Assembly (NCBI RefSeq): GCF_018320785.1
Contig: NC_054882.1
Location: 30,818,719-30,882,718 of the forward strand
Source: Cheilinus undulatus
Lineage: Eukaryota; Chordata; Actinopteri; Labriformes; Labridae
Reading direction: 5' to 3'
Length of the DNA: 64,000 nt
Positions 40,571 to 54,600 of the stretch are shown piece by piece; the first letter of the stretch is position 1; every line of letters begins with the position of its first letter. The position numbers were made by a program, and so were the translations under genes. A model generated the notes under the pieces. The model was not told where the DNA came from, searched no databases, and saw only the letters and a list, made by a program, of their open reading frames with translations.

Positions 40571-41732
40571 CACTATATTGCCAAAAGGATTCATTCACTC
40601 ATCCAATTGAAATCAGTTGTTTCAATCACTTCCATGACCACAGGTTTATAAAATCAAGCACCTAGGCATGCAGACTGTTTCTACAAACATTTGTGAAAGA
40701 ATGGGTCACGCTCAGGAGCTCAGTGAATTTCAGTGTGGTACTGTGATAGGATGCCACCTGTGCAACAAGTCCAGTGGTGAAATTTCCTCACTCCTAAATA
40801 TTCCACAGTCAGCTGTCAGTGGTATTATAACAAAGTGGAAGCGGTTGGGAACGACAGCAACTCAGCCATGAAGTGGTAGGCGACGTAAAATGACGGAGCG
40901 GGGCCAGCAGATGCTGAGGCACATAGTGCGCAGAGGTCGCCAACTTTCTGCAGAGTCAATTGCTACAGACCTCCAAACTTCATGTGGCCTTCAGATTAGC
41001 TCAAGAACAGTGCATAGAGAGCTTCATGGAATGGGTTTCCATGGCTGAGCAGCTAAATCCAAGCCATACATCACCAAGTGCGATGCAAAGCGTCGGATGC
41101 AGTGGTGTAAAGCACGCTGCCACTGGACTCACCCTTCTCCATCTGGCAATCTGATGGATGAGTCTGGCATTGTGCCAAGTGTAAAGTTTGGTGGAGGGGG
41201 ATTAGGGTGTGGGGTTGTTTTCAGGAGCTGGGCTTGGCCCCTTAGTTCCAGCGAGAAGAACTGTGAATGCTTCAGCATACCAAGAGATTTTGGACAATTC
41301 CATGTTTCCAACTTCGTGGGAACAGTTTGAGGATGGCCCTTTGCTGTTCCAACATGACTGCACCAGTGCACAAGGAAAGGTCCATAAAGACATGGATGAG
41401 AGAGTTTGGTGTGGATGAACTTGACTGGCCTGCACAGAGTCCTGACCTCAACCTGATAGAACAACTTTGGGATGAATTAGAGCAGAGACTGAGGGTCAGG
41501 CCTTTATGTCCATCAGTGTGTGACCTCACAAATGTGCTTCTGGAAGAATGGTCAAAAATTCCCATAAACACACTCCTAAAGCTTGTGGAAAGACTTCCCA
41601 GAGGAGTTGAAGCTGTTATAGCTGCAAAGAGTGGACCGACGTCATATTAAACCCTATGGATTAAGAATGGGATGCCACTTAAGTTCATATGTGAGTCAAG
41701 GCAGGTGAGCGAATACTTTTGGCAATATAGTG
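40571..41732 (+). mobile_element. Tc1 transposon, both ends intact, decayed transposase
   Basis: Terminal repeats are cactatattgccaaaaggat and, inverted, the arm ending ggcaatatagtg, bordered by TA at 40569-40570 and 41733-41734. The transposase reads on the plus strand from an ATG at 40701 (MGHAQELSEFQCGTV..., paired-like helix-turn-helix with SAVSGIITKWKRLG). It stops after 56 codons and resumes in other frames. The C-terminal DDE block is clear: WPAQSPDLNLIEQLWDELE. The central part holding the first catalytic Asp appears deleted between the CKARCHW and SVKFGGGG blocks. At 1162 bp it is shorter than the ~1.6 kb of active Tc1 elements. Confidence 0.85.
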
Positions 41733-41822
41733 TATTTCTGTATGTACACCCGAACGGAAAGAGTTAGTAAATAGTTAATATTTTTACTGGCGTACATTAG
41801 TCATGTACTTTCTTCACCTCTG

Positions 41823-42140
41823 CCAGCACGCATAATCTTTTCTTCAGGTTGTCCTTAGCATACTGGAGTCTGGCTTGAAGGTGTCTCTCTTAAAGGAGCG
41901 TTTTTGGTCTGCAACTTCACAGTCCATTCCTGTGCAAGGCTCTAGTGATTGTCTTCTTTGAGGCGTCAGTTCCTGACTTTGCCATGTTGTTCACTGGGTT
42001 CTTGGCAGTTGTTTCGGGGTCTTTAGACACATCTCTCACTATTTTCCTTTCCAGAATCTTTAAAATCAGACTTGTTCTTGACTGTGTGGCTCTAGAATTT
42101 CTTCATGCTGTAATTTAAAGAACATTATTTAAAAAAGTAT
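41823..42140 (-). mobile_element. Tc1/mariner-like remnant, right part
   Basis: Sequence such as gtcttgaag-like ggagtctggcttgaaggtgt and gtttcggggtctttagacac resembles the minus-strand 5' half of a Tc1-type transposase gene. It starts exactly where the AAGTA-rich element ends. The simplest reading is the continuation of the remnant that stopped at 39205. The outer terminal repeat was not identified. Confidence 0.4.
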
Positions 42141-42239
42141 TTATAGTAAGTAAAAATAATTCTATTCAGGTATTTTTTACATAGCATACATTGGCGTTAT
42201 ATTTGCCCTGCAGTCGCTCAGTCATCCTTATGGGCCTCC

Positions 42240-42666
42240 TCCCAAACAGGAGACTCCCTCCTCAAACCCTCCCACTTTTTTCTCTTTTTTTCTTGTTTGC
42301 GCTTCTGATGACATCACGGCATTAAATATTCCCGTTGCTTCTCCCACCTATCTTTATCACCACTGTACTACCAGCATAAAGAGACTCGGGGCCCAGTAAT
42401 GTTTTTCTAACTTTAACCAGGCTGAAGTCCTATTTCTCCGCTGTAGCGTTTATCTGGCAGTCACCGCTGCCGCTTTGTCCGCTGTGCTAACCCAGACTTT
42501 TGTGCTGCCAGGACCAGGTCCTTCTAAGGGAGAAGGGGGGAAAGCGCCTACTGGGCTTCAGAGCGAAAAAAAAGAGTGGTGGAGAAGAGGACGAAGCGAA
42601 GTCCGGGCGTGGTAGCAAGAAGAAACTAACATTTTGCTTGCAAAACTTCAAGTTTTGGCACCAACA
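42240..42666 (+). promoter_or_regulatory. clic4 promoter and 5' leader
   Basis: This is the stretch immediately before the clic4 ATG. It contains a CRE-like tgacatcacgg near 42308 and CpG-containing sequence closer to the gene (gctgtagcg, ccgctgccgc, ggagaagggggg, gaagtccgggcgtggtagc). No TATA box stands out near the expected start. The exact transcription start is not resolved. Confidence 0.4.
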
Positions 42667-45600
42667 ATGTCGCTGTCGGTACCGCAGAACGGAGTTAAGG
42701 CGGATAACGAACCCGTTATCGAGCTGTTCGTGAAGGTAAGACCACAACACAAATAGCATGGGGAAAAGTTTTTCATGGGAGTAACTAAACTACTCTAGTT
42801 TAACCAACATAAAGACATTGTGGCGATGACGGCCTTTATTTCTGGACGGATTTGACGTTACATTTGGTAGTGAGTTCACGTTTTCTGTTTTTAATCTGGC
42901 TAAGATCAAGAATGCTAGCCTTGCGTGATAAACTCGTGGACTCCTTTTTTAATTTTTTTTTTTAAATATTTGATTCAGAAACGATTTTCTGTCGCATTTA
43001 GAGGAAATAGTCTGAATTCTTCACCCTCCCAGCTACCGTGGCCATGTGGATTCTGTAGTGTCACAATAAGGGCGGATGCAGTTAGAGAGGAGAGGAGACT
43101 GCCATGCTGCAGCTGGGCGCTAATACTAGTACGTTAACAAAAGCTCAGTAACGGAGCGGTTACTGATGTTCTTACCGGCAGATTCAGCACGCTAGCGTTT
43201 GCACACGTGTCTTAGTTATATTTTCACGTGTTTTGAGATGTGTAGAAATTGCATCTCATAGTGATCGATTATGTTTTCCTGCCCAGTCATAAATGGATGC
43301 TGGAAAGGACACTCCATATTTACTTTGATGCCCTGGACCTGGTCAAGGATTTTTGACATAATGTTGTGATTGGCATTTTTATTTTAGTTCGCAAAGAATG
43401 GAGCTATTGGTATATGTTGCAGCTGTCTGCCATTGGTGGTGTTCAATGTCTTTGGACTGTAAAAGCCCAATCCCTCTAATATTAGATCCTGTGATTGGTA
43501 AGGAGCCTTGATGGATTGAGTTTAGATTAAGTGTAACTACTTCAGAAGCTACCGCTTTCCCTGTTCATCTGAAATCTTACATCAAAGCATCCCTGCCTGC
43601 CTTGGCAGTGTGAGTGGGATGGTGAATGGTTGTTTCCTTTCTTCAGCCTGCTGCTTTCAGGGCGGGAAAATGGCATAGAGAAGGAAAAGGGGGGCACTGG
43701 GGTGGAGGGAGCTGTGGGGTCCCTTTGACTGAGAGGGTGTGTGCTGTGCAGTGGTGGACTTAGCATTTTTGGGGCCCAAAGCAAACTCTTGCAAGGTGCC
43801 TTCTACATCAGTTGCCCCCCCCCCCAACTACTCCATTACACAGTCAAAAGAGGGTATAGGATTATCTGGGTGCACTTGTTTTATTTCTTAGGCCTTGTCC
43901 ACACAGAGACGAAAACGATATGTTCCTGTTTCGTTTTGATAAAGTTTTCCGTAAACACAGGATCGTTTCAGGAAATATCCGCGTTGGCACTGATCCACTG
44001 GAAATGCTGTAGTTTGTGTGCCAAGCCTGTAAGTGGCTAGATCACAGAAAACTGCCCAAAACTTCTCCTGGTTGCCCTTCTGGTTGATCTAATAACATCT
44101 GGTGTATGTTGTTCTCCATGAGCATTTCTTGTTTGCGGTGGTGGTAAAGGAGCATCAGAAAGATGTGGTTCGCTGTCCACACCGAGATGAAGCGAAAAGC
44201 GTTTACAGATTTGTTTTCACTCTGGGACCCGGTTTACAAAAAGTAGTGTTAACGGCCCCCAAAACGCTGTTTCCGTACGGATGAAATGCTGATACGACAT
44301 AAAACCTTTTGCGTATACTCCTGAATTTGTCTCTGTGTGGACAGGACCTTAGAGTCTACCAGACACAGAGAGGGTGAACTTTCTTGAATACACCGCCCCT
44401 GTTGAATGTAAGAAAAACAAGACCAAGCACACAATACGTCATATCACAGATAATCAGTGTAATATCAATATTTATGTAGAGCAGAATTTGGTAAATCCAA
44501 AGGAAAGTTGTTCCATTTTTAATTAGGATGACTGTTTTGGTTTAGAAACACAAAAATCTTTGCCCCATTTGAACTGATTCTCTTGACCCCTTAAAAAGCA
44601 AGATGAACAGGCCCTTGATTGTAGAGACAGAATAGATGGAAACAGAATTGCCAGTGCCTCTCTTACCTCTCACAGGAGAAGGTTACATCATTCCCTGGCC
44701 TGGAAAGTTTACACATGTGGCCAGCTCTTCCTCTTTCAGCCCTCCCTCCTTAAGACTGTCTGTGTAGCCTGTTGTATACCCACCAGGCGTTTCTTTCATT
44801 GTGCAGAGACTTTTGTGTTTGTGTGGTAGGCTAACAACTTGCACAGCTCTGTGTTATGTACCAGTGCCTGACATGTCAACATCTATTATTGATGCCGTTG
44901 TTCTCACTGCGCCGCTTTAAACACAGTCATGGGAGACAATGGAAGGCGCACAGGTTGCCATAGGCACACTGCTGCGAGCCAGGCCTCTGGGAACAGCTGA
45001 TAACAAACTATGTGTGCTCTCACACAACAGTGTCAGATCTGTTAGGGTGCTGCCACATATCAAAGCTTACTAATTATACTTCTTGTCTGAGTTCTTGTAG
45101 GATCTTCAGACTGAACAGCAAAACGGCCTAATGTCCCAGTTCAGAGATTCTCTAAAGACTGTGCAACTTTGATGACTGAAGTGTTTTGACACATTTTTGT
45201 AGGATCCAGCTCTTAGTTTGTCATTGTCAGTTTTTATTGCTGTCAGTTGCAAATGAGTGTGCTGTAATGGCTTTGTGATAGGACGGATAAACCCTTGACC
45301 TCATCACAGCAGAGTAGATTACATATTGTTTTGCTGATACGAGTAGTCTGTGCCTGCACGCTGTACTTGGTGCCTTCCCAGCATCCACCCATGCCCGTTT
45401 TATTTTGCACTGGCATAAATGATAAAGTGGGAATGCTAAGCCTTAAATCTTCTATACTTTGATAATAGGGAAGTACCACACTCTGTAATGAAGATGAAGA
45501 AGATGAAAAACTACTGGTGGATAACAATTATATAAGATTATAGTAGGGTTTCACAGCTTTACATATCTAACCTACATTAGTTTAAGCATGCTGGTGAGTC

Positions 45601-48600
45601 ACCTACCTATCTCTGAGTGTGACCTGGCAGTATGACAGTGAAAGAAATACAGACGAGTCAAGAGAAACAGACAGGCTTTACCTCTACCGTTGTATGTGCC
45701 TTTCAGCTGCATGTGTGCCACGGTCACATTAGTGATGGTGAAGCATTCTGCTGTCTCCTGATTCTCATGCTTTTGCCAGCAGCGTTCATGTACATGGTGA
45801 AGTTGTCTATGAATAAAAACTGCGTAGGTGACATTTGTTATTAGAGCCATGTGGATTTGATTTAGAACTGACTTTGTTTTTGTTTACAGAAAAAATATAT
45901 AGAGATAAGATTTGGGTCCATAATCTCCCAGCTCTGATTGGTGGAGGGGCCTGTCTGTGTTGCCCTGAAGGCAACAGAAACCTTGGACATGCAGAAGAGC
46001 TATCATCCAAGAGGGCCTCTGTAGGGACGATCAGAGTTAGCATTGTAAGTAGAGGTGTTGAAAAAGAATCACTTTCAAGCCTGCATTGATGCAGAGGTGG
46101 AAAATAATCAGTGCATACTGGCGTTTCATGTAGATTTCACTTTACCTTTTAAACAGGGTGACTTTAATGCTTTTAAACAGCTGTGTGTTTTTGATTGCAA
46201 ATCTTTTCTTGTCTTTACAGTAGTACTTGTCACACTTGATGCTACTCAATCAAGCCTTGCATGAAAATACTAACCTTGCAAAGCAAACTGGCAAATCCAT
46301 CTTGTGAAGCTTCCGTCTGAACCGTTTGGGCCCGGTTAGAAAGTGACAGGACCAATCAGTGTCTAGGGGCAGTACTTTCAGGCACGGCGGAGTCGTGATG
46401 TAAGCAAGTAGCAATAAGAGGCCGGTGCAAGTATGGTGGAAGAGATTAGCGTGGATGCTGCTAAAGCACCAGTTTTATCAGAACTTGATGACATTTCTCC
46501 ATTAAAGAAGAACAAGGATCAGCAGTGAGCTGTTTTCTTTTCAAAAATGGCAAATATCGTGTACTGACATGTCCACGGTCGCCATGGTTCGCGTTATGCA
46601 TTCTCTGTTGAGTTTAATCCTTTGGTTGGGGCTACGACATCACGTTTTGTTGCTTTGATTGGCCCATTAAGATGTGACAGAACGTTCATCCGGTCACCTT
46701 CCAAGTTATTTTTCAAAGGTCTGCCCTCTCCCAAACACCGTTTATGAGAGGTTTTCCGGTGTGTCAGGTTACTGGGTTGCAAAGTCACTTCGGAATAGAG
46801 AAGAGCCTTTTCCAAAATGTTGCCACAAAGTTGGAAGCATAGCATTGTCCAAAATGTCTTGGTTTGCTGAAGCATTAAGATTGGCCTTCACTGGAGATAA
46901 GGGCCTTGAAAAACAGCCCCATACCATTATTCTTGCTCCATCAAACTTCACACTTGGCACAATGCAGTTAGGCAGGTAATGTTTCCAGCATCCGCAAAAC
47001 CCAGACTTGCCCATCTGACTGCCAAACAGAGAAGTGTGAATCATCACTCCAAAGAACATGTTTCCACTGCTCCACAGCCCAGTGTCGGTGTGCTTTACAT
47101 CTCCATCTGACCCTTGGCATCAGACTTGGTGATATGAGGCTTGCGTGCACCTGCTTGGCCATGGAAACCCATTCCATGAAGCTCTCGCCAGTTTTGTGTT
47201 TACATTAATGCCAGTGAAAGTTCAGAACTCTTCAGCTGTGGAATCAGTAGAACGTTGGTGACTTTTAGGCACCATGCGCCCTGATCTGTGTTTTTGCATG
47301 GCCTTCGCTTTGTGGCTAAGTTTTGGTTGTTCCTAAACGCTTTTACTTTCCAAATATATTGCTTACGGCTGACTGCAATAAACCTTTTTTAATTAGATAG
47401 ACTTCATATAAAGACTGTTACCTTCAGCAGTGAAGTGAATAAAGCCTTAAGGTGTAGGCTATAATTTGTTTGACATTAGGACTTAGATATAAATCTGACT
47501 GCTTGTCTTCATGAATGAAAAAGTAGCCATGTGCAGTGATATAATAAATACCATATATTACTTTTATATGTAAGTATAATAATTATAAATTATAATTTTA
47601 AAGACCAGAATTTGTTCTGCTCTAAGTAGAGAGCTGCACATTTTGTGCTATCAGCTCTTACATGTGACTTAAGCCTTGTGATATGCTGTTTTATGAAACA
47701 CAATGACCTTTTTCAATGCTTACTGTGCTCCACTCAATGCTGCTGCATTAAATTACATGCATGGCTAAAGTTGACTTACTTCACTGAGACTGCTGATCCA
47801 AAGGTTACCGCCTGTGGATGGTGGTAATCAAACTTGTACCTTGCCTTAATTTCAGGCACATTTAGCGTTTTGTTTCTGTGTTGCTTTTAGCTTAAACTCT
47901 TTCCTCTACCTCTTGGGCCAGATCAGAGGCAATTAAGTACTGCTTCTTTACAGTAAAATCAATGGAACAGTTTATATTTCCTGAGCATAAAGCAGTGCTG
48001 CAGTCAGCATCACGAGTTAGGGAACAATGATTAATGGGCTGTTGCTGTTGCAGAGTGCAACGCTGTTGCTGGGAGCTGTGTGTTTTTTCCACAGTGACTT
48101 TGCTCCATAACACTTACCCTGTCACTGCTTCTTCATTGTCACTGGTTGGTGGACTGGCTGACAGAGGCTTAGTTGACCTGGCAGAGTATTATCATACCAA
48201 TCTTAAGAAAGGTTTTCCTTTTTGTTTCATAGATCAGCGTTTTCAAAATTCTGTTTTGTGATCCTGCTGGTAGCATATACACTCCCCTCCAAAAGTATTG
48301 CAACAGTGAGGCCAGTTCCTTTATTTTTGCTGTCGACTGAAAACATTGATTGCACCTTTTGTGTGAACCCACCTCATTTTTCATGTGATCAAAAGTATCA
48401 GAACAAGTGACTGACAGGTGATTTGCATTGCCCAGGTGTGTCCTATTACATTGATTATTCAAACAATGAAAGGCACTGAATGTCTGCTCAGTTTCAGATC
48501 TGGGTTTTGTCCAGCTGAAATGATGATCTCTTGTCTTATATATCTTTTGATGCCAGACCCATATGTTTTCAGTCAACAGCAAAGATAAAGGACTCAGTCT

Positions 48601-51600
48601 CACTGTTCCAATATTTTTGGTGGGGAATGTAGCTTGACTTGGGATCTTGGGGAAAAGAGGTTAGTTCTATTTATTACAAGCAGGATGCCTTATTTTTGCT
48701 GCCCAGCCAGAAAGCCAGTTGCTAATGAGGCATTTATGTGTGGTCAAGATCAGGAAGTCAAGCTTACATAGAACACAGATAAGAGACTTTAAAGACTTGA
48801 TTCTGGCAGAGTCTTGTTGATTCATGCATCCTTGTATTTCCTTCCTCTTAACTAATAATTCTATGAATCTAACTGCAGCAATTTTTACCCGCAATACAGA
48901 GGGAAGCAAGCCCTGGACTGTTCCTCTGCCTCTCCGTTACATCATCGAAGAAGAGCTGTGCAACCTCTTAAAGGAGGAGAATCTGCCTTGCTGGTTACAC
49001 ATGTAACTCAATCAGTGTCAACATGATCCAGCAGGGTTGTGTTTCACATGCTGTGTTCTTCACAGCAGAGAAGTGTAATCCAAAGTGTGGTACCTGGACA
49101 TGGAGGATAGGATGACGGGAGCACTTTTCCTGACTAATCTTCAAGGTGCACGGGAAACCTAGTGTCCTAAATACCAACCCAGGCTTTTTTATAATCCTTT
49201 GTTGAATAACTAAGCTGCTCATGTCTAACTTGAGTGACTGAGAAGGTAAAAACCAACATTTATTATACAATTATTGTGTAATAATATTTTCAGTCCTTTG
49301 TTTACAGAATCAGAATAATAGCTATTGTAACTAAAGCCAGAATCCTATACATAAAAACACTGATTTGAGATGCCAATTGATATTACGATTAGCTAAAATG
49401 ACATATTCTATTCATGCATACTAAAAGGCTATTGTGTGAACTTCTCTCAGAGTGGGAGAGTAATAGGTTGATGGCATTGTTTTGTTGCCAAAGGCTGGTT
49501 CATACAGCAGCTGTATAGTTGGGACATTTCTCCATAGGAATTACACCAGGGGTTATTTAGGTTAAAAATGACTGCCCAGTGTAGATCCTGAGGTACTTAG
49601 CTAGTATTGCAGAGGCCTGTTCCCATGCCATTTCTATGCAAATGTGACAGAAGGCAGAGGTGTTTGTTTTGAATATATGAATAGGAATTCTTTGTCCGCC
49701 CTAGTCTCCCCACAGGTGTCTATGAGTGTGTTAGTAGGTGGAGAGTTGGAGCCTGTGCTGGCTTTAGTCTTCAGCTTATTGTTTGTTTTAGACACTTGGA
49801 ACAACAGTCAGAGCGGAGGGTGATTGTTGGTTCATGCTGATCTCCCACATGTCTGTCTGCTTGTTTTTCCATCACTTTGTATCTGTGTTACTCATCACTC
49901 ATCGGCCATCCGGTTCCTTTCTAGAAACTTGAACTTGCGATTTGTCTTATCTCTTCTACTCTAAGGCTCAAATACAGAAGTTAAACATCATCAAATTTGC
50001 TTACATCATGGCTGTATCATGGTTGTGCAGTAAGCCTCATTTTTAGGCATCTGTCTCCAACTTTCCACAGAAACTGGAGGCTCATGGGCTCCAACACAGA
50101 AGCCCTGTGTCTGACTGAAAGTCTTGAAGTTTCCACAGAATGATGTCAGCCTGAGTCAGAGCCCCACCAGGGATGTGATGGCATTTCCATGGTCCAGTAT
50201 GATCTGACTCCTCTGTACAGTCATCTGTCTGATGCTGGTCAGACTCAGCTCTCATTACTCAACCAGTCTAGTACTGCTCTTATAAACATGGGCCAAATTT
50301 TAATACTTTTGTTGTTGTTTAGTTATTCTGTTCCTTACATTTTAGTCATTTCTATCCTTTAAAGTTTTAGTCTAGTTTTAGTCCATAAAAGTTCTCACAT
50401 TTAGTCTCAACTTTTAGTCCAATCATTTATTCTCTTGCCTGATACAGATCCAATCCTGTGTTACCACATACCAGTGTTTAATTTATAACCTATACTTCTC
50501 CTGTGATGGCTAGTCTAGGAATCGTCTCTGTGTAAGCAGCAATAGCTTTCCCCTTTTCTGTAAAACAACTTTATTTAAGTTACAAAAGATCTTTGATGAA
50601 AAAAAACTGGGATGTAAAGTAAGTTTAGTTTTCTCCACGAAGACTGAACGACACTAAAATGTTAGTGCTGGACTGTCAGGTATTAAAAATTCAAAATATT
50701 TCTCCAGTATGCCTACAATCTGTTAAAACACAAGCAGATTCAAGGTAAGGGAGCCCATGCATGCGCGCATTCCTGTGCAAAGTGTTATATTATATACCAG
50801 GGGTAGTATTTGCATCAATAAAACCAAATTACATTACCTGGTTGAACAGAACTCTGCATACTGCTGGTAGTGGAATTCAGATTCATAATACTGACTACAG
50901 CTGCAGGACAGCCCTCTTCATCATCTCCAAGCAGCCATGGTAAACACACCAAAACCTAGTAGTAAGTCCTGTTGTTTGAAAATATGAATCCAGTGTTAAA
51001 CTGCCATAGAATGGATTTTTGCAACACTGTCATCATCCGTTAAATGGATTGTGTTGTGCTTACATGATGACCGATGCCGCCATTGGCATCGCAGAGTGAT
51101 ATCTGACAGACATCTGCTCGGACTAAGTTCATTCATCAATCAGTGTTTCTGTCAGTGTAATTAACATAAGGCACAGCAATGTGGTAAAACTTCCCTGCTC
51201 TCCAAAATCAATGTGTTTTAATGAGTTGAATGCGGACAGTCAGACCTGTGCCATCTTGTATTCGATGATCGTTTGACAACTTTGAGCCAGACAGATTTGC
51301 ATCCATGTTGACACATCAGAGTGAACTTTCAAAAGTATTTTAACTTTTGATAACCTATTATTCTCTATTGGAATCAGAGCAATGCTTCAAAGAAGTATAA
51401 TGCAGTACAAAAACTGTTATCTTAAGTTAATTTGTATGTTTTAATTTATTTGCTGCAAAAAGCTAATTTTTGTTTTCAGGTTAATTTCAAGTTTACTGTC
51501 ATACCAGCCGGGGTGCAATGAGGACACTGCCACTGATAAGGGTAATTTAGAGATAAGAAAAGCAGTTTGTTTGTTGTGATATTAGTCAGTATGTGGTTAT

Positions 51601-54600
51601 AAATTCAGTTGACAAAGTTTTTCCTTGGTTGGTTCTGGCCCTGGACATCACAGCTGCGGATATCTGCAGTGAAGATCCTTGGTTTTACATCCAATAGTTC
51701 TGCTGATAAGTGTGCTCATGGGTTCTTGTTGAGGCTAGGGAGGGAGCTTTTAGACAAAATTTACATGCTGAAAGACAAACTGTGACTGTGACTCCCAGTG
51801 CTTTGTAGGGCCGTAGTCAACCAAAGAAAAACTTGGTCAAATAAAATCGCACCAGATCATCAATTAATGGATTGGTCGTAGGACGGACCAAAAAAAAAAA
51901 AAAACCTTCATGTTATTTCTACATCAAACTTATCACTGACAGTGTAGTCAGTGCATCTAGGTGGTAATTAGAATTCAAATGAACCCAAAATGAAGTAAAC
52001 TAAGTAAATTACATTTGAACTTTTTTTTGTAAATTATATTTTGTAACACTAGAGAACTGAAAAAAAACATGTGACATCTCCCTTCTCACCCCTGCAAAAA
52101 ATTGATTCTGCCAATTAAAGTAGCACGTGCGATTGTTTGACCAAATGGATTTTGGTTGAGCATGAGGTCATCGACCAATTAATTGACCAATCAACTTGAG
52201 GCTGTCAGCCCTAGTGTTTTGATGCTTTAAGTTCTTCACTGGAGTCCGTAACTGATTCACTACATTTGAGAATCTCCATCCCTTAAAACATGAGCTGTGC
52301 TTGAACTGCTTGTTGTCATGGAAGTTGTTGCCATTAGAAGAGCTGAATACCTCCAAACTGCTAGCCTTTGTTGTTAGCTGCTCTGCACAGCATTGTTAGC
52401 ATAGAAGTGAGCAGTATAGATTGGCCTAAAGGATCAGTCTATTGCTTCCTGATCTGGCTGTTTGAGTCTGGATCAATAACTAATAGCAGGGTCCAACTGG
52501 ACCATCTTCAGCGTAAACGCCATCCTCCTAACTCATCCGCTCAACCTGGTTCACAAGTCCTCTAGGATGTAGAGTAAACCAGCCTTCTGTAAGTTTGAAC
52601 TCCTTGGATCTGGGCACAGTCCTGACCCCAGCCCAGTCTGCATACTTGTTCAGCTAACAGGAGAGGCGTTGCTAAGAGGTTTTCATGGCTGCCCACTTTC
52701 AAACGGACATTCCTGCTGTGTGTCAGAGCAGGAGGAGAAAAGCTGCTTGATGCGTCGTCACATCCTTATTCGGTCAAAGTGAGGCTTGAACTTGCTGAGC
52801 GGTCTACCCAATTTAGAAAATGAAGTGTGTTAGGGAGGGGAAGGTACAAGCCTCTATGTTTCTAAAATTAGAAGTGAGCTGGGACTGGGAGGACCATGCT
52901 TAGCCTGAACAGGATCCATTGTCCTTCACTGATGACTGGTGTTACTGTTACTCACATCACCTGGCAGCATTAATACTAATGAGAGCTCTGTTTGAAAAAT
53001 ATGTTGGTAAATAATTGAGGAAGTGGGTGAGTAAAAGTAGAAGGGGCTGAGATAAATGCTTCCACATTTTTAATGCCTGCTAATAAAGATTTCAGCAGAA
53101 TGGACTTATGAAAAGAAACCCCTTTTGTGCTAGCTCTAAAACTCCAATTCCTTTAGCTGAGTACATGGCCGTGTGGTCATACTTGTAAGTTAAGGAATCA
53201 TCCTCCTAAAATTCCTAAAACTAGACTGGTTCCTGAGCCTTTCAATACTACAGCTAAAATCTTGGTGATCCTTTCATATTCCTCTGTGACTTCAGGTTCC
53301 TCTCTAGGAATGACTATCTCCTCATTAAGACTGTACATGGCCATATCATCCTCTTTGATGCCTTTCCACACTGCATCTGTTTTTTTTTTTGTTTTGTTTT
53401 TCATTTATTTTGCATTTTAAATAATAAAATTAAAAATTGAAATTGTTTTTAATACACTGATGCTGAAACTTTCATTGGTCATTATTTTTTTCTGAACAGG
53501 TTTGATTTTTTTTTTTTGTTTTTTCGCAACAGTCCAAGTCATCTAAATGGGCGATTGATAATTCAGATCAGCACCTGCTGCTTCCTTCTCCTTCACTTGT
53601 TCAACCCCTCCCCTCTCTCCCTCCCACGCAGACAACCCTCACTTTAAACACCATGATTTATGTGTCCTTAGGACATTTTTCATTGGCAAACCTGTAGTCT
53701 TTGGCCAGGTGGTTTTATCCACCGCATCTGTAGCATTTTCTAATGTCTGGCTGGGGCTTTGGTCATGTGTCACTGACCTCGTTCACTGACCCGCTGTTTC
53801 ATTTTCCAGATTTTTTAATGTCATGTTAATCCTAAATGTCTTGGGTTGCTACCTTCATTGATTTTGAAAACTTGCAGGCTTTTTCAAAATTCAGTCTGTC
53901 CACCAACAGCAGCTGTATACTGTCTTCATTTATCACCAAAGTTACAGTCCTGCACCAGCTTTCTCAGTTCTGCCACATAATCACCCACACTTTGCATATT
54001 ACTGTTGTGCCCTCTGTTGGCACTAAGATGCAATTACATTCCAGTCCTGGAATTATGACATTTCAGGATTTTATTGAGAATCTTTACATATTTATGATTT
54101 TTTTAATGGCACCATTTTTGAACCGGTACATCCAATAAGTCTTCTGAGAGGTATCAAGGACAACTGGAGCAATGGTGTGGCGTGCAAAACGGCACAGACA
54201 GGCTGGCAATTATAGTAGTAAGGTGCGCCGTGTTTGTCATTACCTCAGTGACTGATCGATGATGATTGGAGTGATTTAGCATAATGGCCTCACTTTTCCG
54301 TCAATGAATGTTAAAAGGAGAGAAAGTCTTAAAGACATCCTGGCTCCCTTCCTGACACAGGTCACATTGTTCTGCCAAGGAGCCATGCTGTCCTGGACAC
54401 AGACTCCTAGATAACATCCGACTCGAGCGTGACTCACCCCCTCCACTCAGCAGCTGGCATTAAATAAACAGGCATCTGTTGACTCATGATCAGACTCAGC
54501 CTAAATAAAGCTTGAGTCTGTTAGCGGTAGTCAGCTGTTGCTGCTTCTGTGGACCAGGCATTGCTGAAGCTGCTTCACATCTGGAGAGATTTTGTACCTC

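Larger units (their letters stand above)
39206..41822. mobile_element. hAT-like AAGTA-rich element (copy 2), carrying nested insertions
   Basis: The left end caggggtgaaaagtaacc and right end gtactttcttcacctctg are inverted relatives of the 15349-15808 ends. Acttgagta-type arms lie at 39206-39370, 39990-40060 and 41770-41822. Its interior is occupied by a Tc1 3' fragment, a hAT-like remnant and a full-length Tc1, listed separately. The flanks ccaatgtg and ccagcacg agree at only 4 of 8 bases (all mismatches are transitions), so the target duplication is not convincing. Confidence 0.5.
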
